Numbered from the stretch's first letter, positions 22,938 to 32,620 are shown. The stretch: 46,263 nt of DNA from an uncultured Lachnospiraceae bacterium (GCA_905209075.1 CAJLRL010000018.1:1-46263), one strand, 5' to 3'. Numbers and translations are program-made. Notes: generated by a model not told the origin, from the sequence alone.

Positions 22938-24915
22938 AAGAAAACGATTATGTGCATTGCTTGGAAGTGCAGTAATTTTGTCAATGACGGTTACGGCATG
23001 TTCAGGCACAGCAGCAGACAGTACAGATACAACAGAATCGCAGCAGGCTGTATCTACAGGAGATACATTATCTTATGATGATATGTTTACAGATAGGGAT
23101 CTGGATGTGGGCTACGAGGAGAGTGATTCGGTAAAAATAAGTTTGTCCGATGATACTACAACTGTCTCAAGTGGCAGTTCAGACAATTCTTCAACTGATG
23201 ATACAGTAGACGGTGTAACTGTAGATGGAAATGTGATCACAATAACATCCGGTGGAACATATATCATCTCAGGAACGCTTTCGGAGGGGCAGCTCGTTGT
23301 AGATGCGGATGATGAAAAGGTGCAGCTTGTGCTTGATAATGCAGATATTACCTGCGCCACAAGTGCAGCTATATATGTTAAAAGCGCAGGTAAAACTTTC
23401 ATTACACTTGCAGAGGGTTCAGAAAACATACTTATGAATACAGCTGAATTTGAGGCCATAGATGATAACAATATAGATGCTGTTATTTTCTCAAAAGATG
23501 ATCTGGCATTAAACGGAAGTGGAACACTTACGATCAATTCTGAAAACGGACATGGCATCGTATCAAAAGACGACCTTAAGATAACTGGAGGAACTTACAA
23601 TATCACAGCTGCAAGCCATGCACTGTCAGGAAAAGACAGTGTGCGCATAGCAGAGGGAACATTTAACCTTGTATCCGGCAAGGATGGAATACATTCAGAA
23701 AATGCAGATGACAGTTCAAAAGGTTATGTATACATTGCCGGTGGAGAATTTACGGTCGATAGTACAGGAGATGGAATTGATGCATCAAATATTGTGCAGA
23801 TAGATGGTGGAACGTTTGATATTACAGCCGGAGGCGGAGTAGAAAATTCCACAAAAACCCATGAGGATAATATGATGGGCGGCCCGGGAGGAGGAAACGG
23901 ACCGCAGATGGGAGAAGCACCGGACGGAAATACACCATCAGAGAAGCCAAGTGGAGAGGTACCACAGGGAGATCCTGGAAATAATAGTTCAGAAAATAGC
24001 GGATCGGATAACAGCAGTTCCGATAGCAGTAGTTCAGACATAGCGACACCGCCAGAGAAACCAGACAGCAATACAAACCAGGCTGCAGGCACGGAACAGT
24101 CAGAAAGTGACACTTCTGATTCGGATTCTGCAAGCACAAAAGGAATCAAAGCAGATGGCAGATTATATATAAATGGTGGTACATTTACAATAAATTCAGC
24201 AGATGATTCTGTCCATAGTAATTCAGCAGTTACTATAAATGACGGAACATATACATTAACCACTGGCGATGATGGAGTACATTCAGGTGAAGCAGTTGAA
24301 ATAAACGGCGGAACTATCACGATATCAGAAAGCTATGAGGGACTTGAAGGACTTACAGTGACTATAAACGATGGAGATATCGATATTACTTCTAGTGATG
24401 ACGGTATAAATGCAGCCGGAGGCACCGAGGAGATGGGATTCGGCGGAATGGGCAATGACAGCACAGAGGACACATCTACTGATGAAATGTGGATGGAAAT
24501 AAACGGTGGATATATCCACGTACTCGCAGGAGGTGACGGAATTGACTCAAACGGTGATATCACAGTAAATGGTGGCGAGGTTTATATAGACGGTCCATCT
24601 GACAACGGAAACAGCGCAATAGATTATGGCGACAGATCCGCCTGCTACGTAAACGGAGGAACAGTTGTTGCAATAGGAAGCAGCGGCATGGCAGAGGATA
24701 TAAGTGATGACTCTGACCAGCAGGTAATGCTCGTAAAACTTGATTCTCAAAAAGAAGCCGGTGAAGTTACACTTACCGACAGTGATGGAAACGAGATCAT
24801 AACATATACAGCGTTAAAAGCGTATGACTGCGTAATAATAAGTACTAAAGATCTTGAAGCAGGACAGACATACACACTTACAACGTCTGGAACGCAGACA
24901 AACGTAGATCTGTAG
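22927..24915 (+). CDS. Cthe_2159-like beta-helix lipoprotein (carbohydrate-binding family)
   Basis: This is a 662-aa surface lipoprotein with lipobox TACS (Cys25). Repeats of the type GGTxxITS...DDGIxS run through residues ~95-300 and ~400-640, as in the right-handed beta-helix carbohydrate-binding domain family of Cthe_2159. Between the two halves a ~95-residue insert (304-400) is rich in Gly, Pro, Ser and Asp and starts with MMGGPGGGNGP. Its ligand is unknown. In other clostridia this family occurs with VTC, DUF4956 and CotH genes; CotH is absent here. The start follows GGAGG. Confidence 0.82.
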   Translation: MSYRRKRLCALLGSAVILSMTVTACSGTAADSTDTTESQQAVSTGDTLSYDDMFTDRDLDVGYEESDSVKISLSDDTTTVSSGSSDNSSTDDTVDGVTVDGNVITITSGGTYIISGTLSEGQLVVDADDEKVQLVLDNADITCATSAAIYVKSAGKTFITLAEGSENILMNTAEFEAIDDNNIDAVIFSKDDLALNGSGTLTINSENGHGIVSKDDLKITGGTYNITAASHALSGKDSVRIAEGTFNLVSGKDGIHSENADDSSKGYVYIAGGEFTVDSTGDGIDASNIVQIDGGTFDITAGGGVENSTKTHEDNMMGGPGGGNGPQMGEAPDGNTPSEKPSGEVPQGDPGNNSSENSGSDNSSSDSSSSDIATPPEKPDSNTNQAAGTEQSESDTSDSDSASTKGIKADGRLYINGGTFTINSADDSVHSNSAVTINDGTYTLTTGDDGVHSGEAVEINGGTITISESYEGLEGLTVTINDGDIDITSSDDGINAAGGTEEMGFGGMGNDSTEDTSTDEMWMEINGGYIHVLAGGDGIDSNGDITVNGGEVYIDGPSDNGNSAIDYGDRSACYVNGGTVVAIGSSGMAEDISDDSDQQVMLVKLDSQKEAGEVTLTDSDGNEIITYTALKAYDCVIISTKDLEAGQTYTLTTSGTQTNVDL

Positions 24916-25099
24916 TTTTATGATATAAATTATACTCTTTTCATTTATGTTAAATTGTTATATAGTATAGTCAATATAAATGATGCTTAAATAATTAAAA
25001 ACTTAACAAAATAAAGAGGTAAACAGGATTTATGCCGCACTAGGATTTTGCAAAAATTATAATAAAAACTTAATATGACGAAACGAGGTATTATTATAA

Positions 25100-26275
25100 A
25101 TGAAATTGCAAAACCGGATTTTTAAAATGGATAATTTAGATGCGGTATCCTTTTTCAATGGACTTGTTTTCTTTTCACCGGTTGCATTATTAGTAAGGAC
25201 TGAAACCGGAATATCAGTTAATGATTTCTTTGTACTTCAGGCGCTTCTGTCGATATGTATATTTGTCGGAGAGATACCAACAGGCAGACTATCAGATAAG
25301 CTGGGGCACAGAAATACCCTGATACTGTCACAGCTTATGCTCCTTTTTGCAAGAGTATTGCTTTTAGCGGCTTTCATTAATAAAAGCATGGTTCTTTTTG
25401 TAATAGAAGTCTTTGTAGAAGGAATGGCTGCCTGTTTTTCATCGGGAACCCAGAGTGCGTATATTTATTCGGTTGAACCAAAAGACATATTTGTAAGTAA
25501 AACTGCACATGTGGCAAATTGTGGAACGGCAGGATTTGTTATCAGTACAATAACGTATGTGTTCATTTACAAATTTTATGGAATACCAGGGCTGCTTGTG
25601 GCTACGATATTAGCAGATCTGGCAGCAGTAATAACTTCATTCGGACTAAAAAGAGAGGTTAATACGGATAAGAGGCAAAATTGTGTTATGGCAGGAAAAT
25701 GCCGGACTTTTAAATCTGTATGTAATATTAAAACCGTCTGGATAATCGTATTTTTAGCGTCCATTAACATAGCATACGTGCTTATCAATTTCTTCTTCGT
25801 AGAAAAGCTTATGGAAATAGATATAAGCGAAGTCTATATGACACCGGTCATCCTGGGATATTCTATTATCCAGCTTTCCTCAGAATTTATATTGAATAAG
25901 GTGAAAACGATAGAGAAAAATATTGTTTTTGTATGTTCTTTTTTTCTGGCGGGTCTGATGCTGTGCTTTTTAGGACTGCTATCTGACAGGATCGTGATAG
26001 TTGCGATAATGCTCGTACTCCCGCTGGTCATAGACATTTCAACATATCTTTTAGATGAAGTGCAAAATAAAGTTGTTGATGAACAGGGAAACGATAAGCG
26101 CAGGGCTGAGATAATCTCAATATTTAATATGGGAGTAAATCTTGTCGAAATAGTATTTCTTTTTGGATCGGCATATGTGGCGAACCTCGGCACAATGGTA
26201 TGTTTTATAGTGATCGGAATTACAATGATATTGTTAGGAAATCTCTCAATAGTATTTAAACCATTTAGCAAATAA
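25100..26275 (+). CDS. Major facilitator superfamily transporter
   Basis: The 391-aa protein has about 12 hydrophobic segments, with the MFS motif A variant GRLSDKLGHR between TM2 and TM3 (~61-70). The substrate is not evident; the short form resembles drug- or sugar-type permeases of clostridia. The upstream 184 bp is AT-rich and gives no regulatory motif. No neighbour suggests a partner. Confidence 0.82.
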   Translation: MKLQNRIFKMDNLDAVSFFNGLVFFSPVALLVRTETGISVNDFFVLQALLSICIFVGEIPTGRLSDKLGHRNTLILSQLMLLFARVLLLAAFINKSMVLFVIEVFVEGMAACFSSGTQSAYIYSVEPKDIFVSKTAHVANCGTAGFVISTITYVFIYKFYGIPGLLVATILADLAAVITSFGLKREVNTDKRQNCVMAGKCRTFKSVCNIKTVWIIVFLASINIAYVLINFFFVEKLMEIDISEVYMTPVILGYSIIQLSSEFILNKVKTIEKNIVFVCSFFLAGLMLCFLGLLSDRIVIVAIMLVLPLVIDISTYLLDEVQNKVVDEQGNDKRRAEIISIFNMGVNLVEIVFLFGSAYVANLGTMVCFIVIGITMILLGNLSIVFKPFSK

Positions 26276-26301
26276 AAGGTCGATATTTAACTAAAATATT
26301 C

Positions 26302-26329
26302 AAAACCAGTAGAATTTTCCTCCCGATAG
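26302..26329 (+). promoter_or_regulatory. Possible SigD (FliA) promoter of the chemoreceptor
   Basis: AAAA (26302-26305), then 16 bp, then CCCGATAG (26322-26329). The consensus is TAAA, 15 bp and GCCGATAT, so it is close but imperfect. Flagellar sigma control of chemoreceptors is common. A GTAGTAT...ATACTAC inverted repeat (26333 and 26375) lies in the leader. Confidence 0.4.
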
Positions 26330-26399
26330 TGGTAGTATGGTACTAGCTTGATTTTTATTAAGTAAATAATAATAATACTACTAAGGGGGGGATTTTCAT

Positions 26400-28376
26400 A
26401 TGTCGAAACAAAAGAAATCAATAACTTCTATCAAGACCAAAATACTTACTGCGGTAAGTGCGCTGGTGCTTATTCTTGTCTTGATCTTGATTTTATTGTC
26501 GTATATGATTTCCAAAAATATTATTGAGGATAAATCAAAACAGGTACTTGAGCTGTCAGTTAAAAATCAGGCATCACAGATGGAAGCATGGATGACGGAA
26601 AGTCTTAATGTATTTAACACGTTCAAGGAAAATCTTGAAACGATGGATTACACAGATGAGCAGATACAGACATTGCTCGACAGCTATCTCGGAAAAAGCT
26701 CAAACTATCCGGATGGATTTTATATAGCAGATTCAGATGGAAAAGTAATGCAGGCAGATGGGGTGGAATATAAGAAAACGATAAGTGATGATCCGGTATG
26801 GTATACAGAAGGTCTTACCCGTGTGAATATGGCATTTGGAGATGTGTTTACAAATGAGGCTGGAGATGAAGTTATCAGTGCCAGTGCGATATTGCGTAAT
26901 CCGGATAAAATCAGGGTGATCGCAATAGATGTTCCAATTGCACACATACAGGTCATAGTCAACTCATTTATAAGTATGGATGACGCACAGGCAGTTCTTA
27001 TAGATCGTTCAACAATGAATATTTTATCACAGAGTGAGGATAGTTTATCAGGCTCATTGAGTGATGACAGCGGTTTCCTCGGAACGATCGGAGATAAAAT
27101 AGATGAGCAGGATTATGATTCAATATCCCTTGATAATAATATAGTTGAATTTAGGGAAATCTCAGGAACAAACTGGGTTTTAGTTTCGTATGTTCCGGAA
27201 GCATCAATATTTGCAGAATTGGTTTCACTTAGAACAACTATGGCAATAGTTGCAGTTGTGATTCTTATAATTCTTCTTGTACTGATGGAGAGAATGGTAA
27301 ACTACATGATAAAACCGATCAAATCACTTACAGATTCTATTGTCATGATGGCATCGGGTGACTTTACAGTAGATATAAAAACAAAGGGAAACGATGAGAT
27401 CACTGTAATGGGTCAGAGCATGAAGGATTTTGCAGCGTCTATGCGTAAGATGATAAATGATATTGTCAATGCGTCAGAGACACTTCAGGGACAGGCTGAA
27501 TCAAGTTCTACTGTATCTGGTGGTCTGTATGAGGCTTCACTCACACAGTCGAAGACAATAGACAATCTTAATGAGACGGTAGATCAGCTCTCGGCATCAG
27601 TTCAGGAAATAGCAGAGAATGCGACATCACTTGCGATGGTTGTTTCTGAGACAAAAGACAGCAGCATGGAAGCAGAGCAGAAAATGAACGAGACTGTCAC
27701 CGTGGCAGAGAGTGGAAAGAGTGATATGGAGAAGGTAGGAGAGGCTATGAATGTGATCCAGTCCTCTATTAACAGTCTCCAGGAGTCAATTGATGAAGTT
27801 GGAACAGCTTCTTCCGAAATTAATAACATTGTCAGTATGATCGGAGAAATTGCTGATGAGACCAACCTTCTTGCACTTAATGCTTCGATCGAGGCAGCCA
27901 GAGCGGGAGATGCAGGAAGAGGCTTTGCTGTCGTGGCATCGGAGATAGGTGGTCTGGCAGACGACAGTAACAAGTCAGTCCAGAAGATACAGGGACTTAT
28001 AGATCAGGTTACATCACTTGTTGCAGAGACAGTGGAAAAGGCAAAACAGAGTGTTGATGAAATAAGCTCAAGCAGTGAACTTGTGAATCAGGCAGTAAAT
28101 ACATTTGATACAATCTATGACAATATAATAAATGCTAATCATGTCGTAAACAATATGGCATCGAGTATGTCTCAGGTTGAATCGGTTGCAACAAATGTTG
28201 CTGCGATCACAGAGGAACAGGCAGCCAGTGCTGAGGTTATTTCAGGAAACGCAGGAAATATTGTTGCTGAGTCACAGAACATTACAAATGATAGTGAGAA
28301 AGTTGCTGATACAGCCAAAGAACTCGCAGATACATCTGAGAATCTTATGACTCAGATTAAATCATTCAGGGTTTAG
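26400..28376 (+). CDS. Methyl-accepting chemotaxis protein
   Basis: The 658-aa receptor has TM1 at ~15-37, a Cache-type extracellular domain at ~40-275 (with SNYPDGFYIADSDGKV), TM2 at ~278-297, a HAMP domain at ~300-352, and a long signalling coiled coil. The hairpin tip is DETNLLALNASIEAARAG followed by GRGFAVVASEI, as in MCPs that bind CheA and CheW. The ribosome binding site is an unusual G-run of 7 (26385-26391), 8 nt before the ATG. The next gene starts 13 bp downstream, so both are probably one transcript. The ligand may be delivered by that binding protein. Confidence 0.94.
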   Translation: MSKQKKSITSIKTKILTAVSALVLILVLILILLSYMISKNIIEDKSKQVLELSVKNQASQMEAWMTESLNVFNTFKENLETMDYTDEQIQTLLDSYLGKSSNYPDGFYIADSDGKVMQADGVEYKKTISDDPVWYTEGLTRVNMAFGDVFTNEAGDEVISASAILRNPDKIRVIAIDVPIAHIQVIVNSFISMDDAQAVLIDRSTMNILSQSEDSLSGSLSDDSGFLGTIGDKIDEQDYDSISLDNNIVEFREISGTNWVLVSYVPEASIFAELVSLRTTMAIVAVVILIILLVLMERMVNYMIKPIKSLTDSIVMMASGDFTVDIKTKGNDEITVMGQSMKDFAASMRKMINDIVNASETLQGQAESSSTVSGGLYEASLTQSKTIDNLNETVDQLSASVQEIAENATSLAMVVSETKDSSMEAEQKMNETVTVAESGKSDMEKVGEAMNVIQSSINSLQESIDEVGTASSEINNIVSMIGEIADETNLLALNASIEAARAGDAGRGFAVVASEIGGLADDSNKSVQKIQGLIDQVTSLVAETVEKAKQSVDEISSSSELVNQAVNTFDTIYDNIINANHVVNNMASSMSQVESVATNVAAITEEQAASAEVISGNAGNIVAESQNITNDSEKVADTAKELADTSENLMTQIKSFRV

Positions 28377-28389
28377 GAGGATATGTGCA

Positions 28390-29370
28390 ATGAAAAAGAA
28401 ATTAAGTATTTTATTATGTATTGTAATGGTCATGGCATTGTTTGCAGGCTGTGGAAATAAGGGGCAATCGGCATCCGCTGGAAGCACAAAGATCCTTATC
28501 ACAACGACATCAAAGGGAGATGCATTCAGGGATTCACTTATTTCTGCCCTGGAATCTGCGTGTCAGAAACAGGGAGTATCATATGATACGGTTTACGCAG
28601 ATGGATCGGCGGAGGCACAGGTTGAACAGGTCAAAAATGCCAAAAGCCAGGGATACACAGCTGTCATCTGCCGTCTGGTTGATGCTGATACAGCTTTACA
28701 GATAGAACGTGCAGCGGACGGACTTCCCATAGTATATGTAAACAGCTGCCCGGATGAGGAATATTTAAAGGCGGATCAGTTTGTATATGTTGCTTCGGAT
28801 GAAAAAGTCGCAGGAACATATCAGGCAGAGTATGTTTTGGATAAGCTTTCTTCAAAGAATGAGATAAATGTTATGATACTTGAGGGAGAAAAAAGCCATT
28901 CTGCAACAAAAACACGAACAGACTCTGCAAAGAATGTTCTTAACGCATCCGGCAAAAAAATTAATTATGTGTTTACTGATTATGCTGACTGGAGTCCGGA
29001 TCTTGGAAAAGAATATTTTGAGATAGTAAATCAGGCAGGAATTAATGTGGATTGCATCATAAGTAATAATGATTCAATGGCAGTCGGTGCAATCCAGGGT
29101 ATGGAGGAATGTGGTGTGGATCCATCTTCAATAGTAGTCTGTGGAGTAGATGCCACATCAGAAGGCTGTGAGCTTGTAAAAGAAGGCAAGATGGATTTTA
29201 CAGTATGCCAGAATGCAGTAAATCAGGCAAACGCAGCTGTGGACGTTGCAATAATGTTATCAGACGGCAAATCAATAAAAGACTATGCCGGCGCAGCTGA
29301 TACAGGATATCAGGTCTGGGTTGACTTTGAAAAAGTTGATGCATCTAATGTAGATGACTACCTTAATTAA
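28390..29370 (+). CDS. Sugar-type periplasmic-binding lipoprotein (RbsB-like)
   Basis: The 326-aa lipoprotein has lipobox FAGC (Cys21) and the peripla_BP_4 fold: repeat lobes with SNNDSMAVGAIQGMEECGV and VVCGVDATSEG. Such proteins bind ribose, galactose, AI-2 or similar. No ABC permease or ATPase is nearby. It lies 13 bp after a chemoreceptor gene, so its most likely task is to present ligand to that receptor. The RBS is AGGAGG. The ligand is not predictable. Confidence 0.88.
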   Translation: MKKKLSILLCIVMVMALFAGCGNKGQSASAGSTKILITTTSKGDAFRDSLISALESACQKQGVSYDTVYADGSAEAQVEQVKNAKSQGYTAVICRLVDADTALQIERAADGLPIVYVNSCPDEEYLKADQFVYVASDEKVAGTYQAEYVLDKLSSKNEINVMILEGEKSHSATKTRTDSAKNVLNASGKKINYVFTDYADWSPDLGKEYFEIVNQAGINVDCIISNNDSMAVGAIQGMEECGVDPSSIVVCGVDATSEGCELVKEGKMDFTVCQNAVNQANAAVDVAIMLSDGKSIKDYAGAADTGYQVWVDFEKVDASNVDDYLN

Positions 29371-29386
29371 ATAGCTGATAAACAAG

Positions 29387-29417
29387 AAATCTCTGTGATT
29401 GACACAGGGATTTTTTG
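29387..29417 (+). terminator. Rho-independent terminator after the MCP-binding protein pair
   Basis: AAATCTCTGTG pairs with CACAGGGATTT across a short loop and is followed by TTT. It sits 17 bp after the stop. Confidence 0.75.
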
Positions 29418-29480
29418 TTATTAATATTAAAATGAACTGGTGGCTATCCGAGAGTACATATTATATAGATGGGAGAAAAA

Positions 29481-30158
29481 ATGCGTTTATTACTTGCAGA
29501 GGATGAAGAAGATTTAAGCCGTGCACTTGTTGCGGTGCTAAAACATAATAATTATTCAGTGGATGCAGTCTATGATGGAGCGGAGGCTCTTGATTACATA
29601 GAAAATGGTGATAATTATGATGGGATAATACTTGATATCATGATGCCCAAAATGGATGGTATAACAGTCCTTAAGACGATAAGAAGCCATGGTAATCCTG
29701 TTCCGGTCCTTTTACTGACTGCAAAAGCTGAAATAGATGACAGGGTGGAAGGGCTGGACAGCGGAGCAGATGATTATCTGACAAAACCGTTTTCAATGAA
29801 AGAATTGCTTGCAAGGATCCGTGCCATGACACGCAGGCAGAGTGATACGACAGATTCAATACTTACATTTGCTGATATTACACTTAACAGATCTACATAT
29901 ATCCTGACAGGTCCCAAAAATCCAGAAGGTATACGTCTGGCAAACAAGGAATATCAGATGCTTGAGATGCTTATGGCTAATCCGGGACAGATAATATCAG
30001 CAGACCAGTTCATGGACAAAATATGGGGCTATGATTCGGATGCGGAGCAGAATGTAGTGTGGGTATATATTTCTTATCTGCGCAAAAAGCTTGTATCGGC
30101 CGGTTCGTGCGCACAGATAAAGGCAACGCGCGGAGTCGGATATTCAATTGTGAAATGA
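29481..30158 (+). CDS. OmpR-family response regulator
   Basis: The receiver domain (1-120) has the acidic pair in AEDEEDL, the phospho-acceptor D52 (IILDIMMP), and K in LTKPFS. The C-terminal winged-helix domain ends in GVGYSIVK, typical of OmpR regulators. The protein has 226 aa from ATG 29481, which has GGGAG just ahead; an upstream in-frame ATG at 29469 overlaps that site. It is 7 bp from its sensor kinase gene. Together they lie before pstS, but phosphate control by this pair is not proved. Confidence 0.9.
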   Translation: MRLLLAEDEEDLSRALVAVLKHNNYSVDAVYDGAEALDYIENGDNYDGIILDIMMPKMDGITVLKTIRSHGNPVPVLLLTAKAEIDDRVEGLDSGADDYLTKPFSMKELLARIRAMTRRQSDTTDSILTFADITLNRSTYILTGPKNPEGIRLANKEYQMLEMLMANPGQIISADQFMDKIWGYDSDAEQNVVWVYISYLRKKLVSAGSCAQIKATRGVGYSIVK

Positions 30159-30165
30159 GGAAAAT

Positions 30166-31524
30166 ATGCTAAAGAAATTACGACGTAAATTTGTAGCCAT
30201 AGCAATGATTTCTATTTCAATAGTGCTTATTGCTATTGTTGGAACGATAAATATTGCGAATTATATAAGTACAAACAATTCGCTTGACGCAAGGCTTGAG
30301 CTTATCGCAGGAAACGGAGGAACCTTTCCTGACCTGTCAGTCAAGGAACCGGATATGTTGGATGATACACGGGAAAGCCAGGTTTCAGGTACTGAAGAAA
30401 GTACAGAAAAGACAGCCCTGCAGGAGCCGCCCTCTGGCACAGGTAATGTAAAACCGCCGGAAGGTATGAGACAGGAGGATTTAAACCGCCATGGAATTTC
30501 ACCGGAAAGTCAGTTTGACACAAGATACTTTACAGTTACATTAAGCAGTGCAGGTGATGTTGAAAAGATTGACACAGGTAAAATAGCAACAATTTCATCG
30601 AAAACTGCTGCGGAATACGCTTCTAAATTGTGGGATGATGGAACATATGGTGGTGGAAAAAGTGGATTCACAGATAATTTTAAGTATATGACTGTGGATA
30701 AGGATGGCTCTACGATGTATATTTTTCTTAACTGTCAGCGTGAGCTTTCCACGATAAAGGCATATATATGGGCAAGCATAGGGATAAGTATGTTGGGACT
30801 TATTGTTGTGTTTCTTATGATATATTTCTTTTCAGGAAAAATACTAAAGCCCGTATCTGAAAGTTACGAGAAACAAAAGCGCTTTATAACTGATGCAAGC
30901 CATGAAATAAAGACACCGCTTACCATAATAGATGCAAATACAGAGGTTATTGAGATGATGGAAGGCGAAAACGAATGGACAAAGAGCACCAGAAAACAGG
31001 TTGCGCGCCTTACATCTTTGACAGAAAAACTTGTTTTTTTATCGAGAATGGATGAGGAAGCCACAAAACTCATGATGAGTGAGTTTTCACTTTCGGACGC
31101 AGTGCTTGATACAGCAGAGCCATTTAAGGCTGTGGCACAGGCGAAGGACAAAAAGCTGGAGATCAATGTGGATGAAGGGATATCGTATGTCGGGGATGAA
31201 AAAGCCATAAGGCAGCTTATATCGATTCTTATTGATAATGCCATAAAATATTCGGAATCTTCTATATCTATAACATTAAAAACATCCGGCAGGAATCGCA
31301 TGATCACTGTCTGGAATACGGTTGATGAGAGTGCAAACATAAAAAAGGGCAGACAGGACATACTTTTTGAACGTTTTTACAGGGCAGATCCATCACACAA
31401 TTCAAAGACAGGTGGCTTTGGAATAGGATTGTCAGCCGCATACGCTATTGTAAGAGCACACAAAGGCAGAATATCTGCCAGGAGTGAAGATGGCAGATCA
31501 ATCGAATTTTTGATCGTGCTATAA
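30166..31524 (+). CDS. Sensor histidine kinase
   Basis: The 452-aa kinase has an N-terminal TM at ~10-32, an extracellular domain (~33-195, with an acidic, Ser/Thr-rich stretch), TM2 at ~200-222, the H-box SHEIKTPLT with H246, then a HATPase domain (N-box around LIDNAIKY, G-boxes FGIGLS). It phosphorylates the regulator encoded just upstream. The extracellular part has no known domain that I recognise. The stop is 129 bp before pstS. Confidence 0.9.
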   Translation: MLKKLRRKFVAIAMISISIVLIAIVGTINIANYISTNNSLDARLELIAGNGGTFPDLSVKEPDMLDDTRESQVSGTEESTEKTALQEPPSGTGNVKPPEGMRQEDLNRHGISPESQFDTRYFTVTLSSAGDVEKIDTGKIATISSKTAAEYASKLWDDGTYGGGKSGFTDNFKYMTVDKDGSTMYIFLNCQRELSTIKAYIWASIGISMLGLIVVFLMIYFFSGKILKPVSESYEKQKRFITDASHEIKTPLTIIDANTEVIEMMEGENEWTKSTRKQVARLTSLTEKLVFLSRMDEEATKLMMSEFSLSDAVLDTAEPFKAVAQAKDKKLEINVDEGISYVGDEKAIRQLISILIDNAIKYSESSISITLKTSGRNRMITVWNTVDESANIKKGRQDILFERFYRADPSHNSKTGGFGIGLSAAYAIVRAHKGRISARSEDGRSIEFLIVL

Positions 31525-31546
31525 CATCATGTGAAATTTTTATATT

Positions 31547-31587
31547 TTTTACGTTCTTTTTACAAATCGATGATTTTGAATTTTACA
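31547..31587 (+). promoter_or_regulatory. Putative PhoB/PhoP box upstream of pstS
   Basis: TTTTACG (31547) and TTTTACA (31558) are direct repeats spaced 11 bp, with another TTTTACA at 31581. The same unit and spacing are found at 21404-21421. The position, 67-107 bp before the start codon, suits an activator site. Confidence 0.6.
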
Positions 31588-31653
31588 TTTCCACATTACT
31601 ATATCACTTGTAACAAACAAAGAAAAAGAAAGTAATGAATCGAGGAAATTAAA

Positions 31654-32553
31654 ATGAAAAATCGTATGAGAAAATTTTTAGTACTGGCAACAGCAGCAAC
31701 ACTTATGACAACAGCTTTTACAGGCTGTGGATCAGACAATTCAAATTCTGATAATAAAGCAGATTCAAGCACAGGCTCAGATGCAAATACAGATAACGGA
31801 TCATCAAATGCCGATTTAAGTGGTTCAATATCACTTGCAGGAAGCACATCAATGGAAAAACTCTGTGAAGCACTTAAAGAGTCTTTCATGGAGCAGAATC
31901 CAAACGTCACAGTTTCAGTCGAGTATACAGGTTCAGGTGCAGGAATCGAATCAGTAACATCAGGAAGTGTTGATATCGGTGATTCATCAAGAGCACTCAC
32001 AGATGATGAGAAAGCGAACGGTATCGAAGAAAATATTGTAGCTATTGATGGAATCGCAGTTATCACTGACAAAGATAATTCAGTAGCAGAGCTTACATCT
32101 GATGACTTAAAGAAAATTTATACAGGACAGATCACAAACTGGAGTGAGCTTGGCGGATCTGATGAGGCAATCGTAGTAATAGGCCGTGAGGCAGCATCCG
32201 GAACAAGAGGCGCATTCGAGGAACTTCTTGATGTAAAGGATCAGTGTAAATATGCCCAGGAGCTTGATTCAACAGGAGCTGTTCTTGCAAAGGTTGGTTC
32301 TACACCGGGTGCAATAGGTTATGTTTCACTTGATGTACTTGATGACACTGTAACAGCTATGAAACTTGATGGAGTTGATGCAACAGAAGAAAATATCGTA
32401 GCAGGAAAATATCTCCTTTCACGTCCGTTCGTAATGGCCACAAAGGGAAAGATTGACGAGCAGAACGATTTAGTTAAAGCATGGTTTGACTTTGTAAACT
32501 CAGATGCAGGAAAAGAAGTGATTAAATCAGTAGGTCTTATCCTTCCACAGTAA
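31654..32553 (+). CDS. pstS: Phosphate ABC transporter, substrate-binding lipoprotein
   Basis: The 299-aa lipoprotein has lipobox FTGC (Cys25), then an Asn/Asp/Ser-rich linker (26-50). The mature domain starts SGSISLAGSTSME, with the phosphate-binding GAGIESVTSG, SRALTDDE and GREAASGTRGAFEE motifs of PstS. It captures orthophosphate outside the membrane for PstC and PstA. A PhoB-like box lies upstream, and a hairpin downstream probably lets pstS be made in excess of the permease genes. Confidence 0.95.
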   Translation: MKNRMRKFLVLATAATLMTTAFTGCGSDNSNSDNKADSSTGSDANTDNGSSNADLSGSISLAGSTSMEKLCEALKESFMEQNPNVTVSVEYTGSGAGIESVTSGSVDIGDSSRALTDDEKANGIEENIVAIDGIAVITDKDNSVAELTSDDLKKIYTGQITNWSELGGSDEAIVVIGREAASGTRGAFEELLDVKDQCKYAQELDSTGAVLAKVGSTPGAIGYVSLDVLDDTVTAMKLDGVDATEENIVAGKYLLSRPFVMATKGKIDEQNDLVKAWFDFVNSDAGKEVIKSVGLILPQ

Positions 32554-32581
32554 AATCCATATTTATAAATATTGATGGCAG

Positions 32582-32620
32582 AAGTTTCCCCGGAAAGCAG
32601 GTTTCTTGGGAAACTTTTAT
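32582..32620 (+). terminator. Hairpin between pstS and pstC (partial terminator)
   Basis: AAGTTTCCC pairs with GGGAAACTT and is followed by TTAT. Partial termination or mRNA stabilisation here would raise PstS relative to PstC and PstA, a common arrangement in binding-protein operons. Confidence 0.6.

Noticed and set aside
23724..24320. Long minus-strand open frame of 198 codons inside the beta-helix gene
   Set aside because: Repetitive low-complexity sequence keeps the other strand open; no ribosome site and no recognisable protein.
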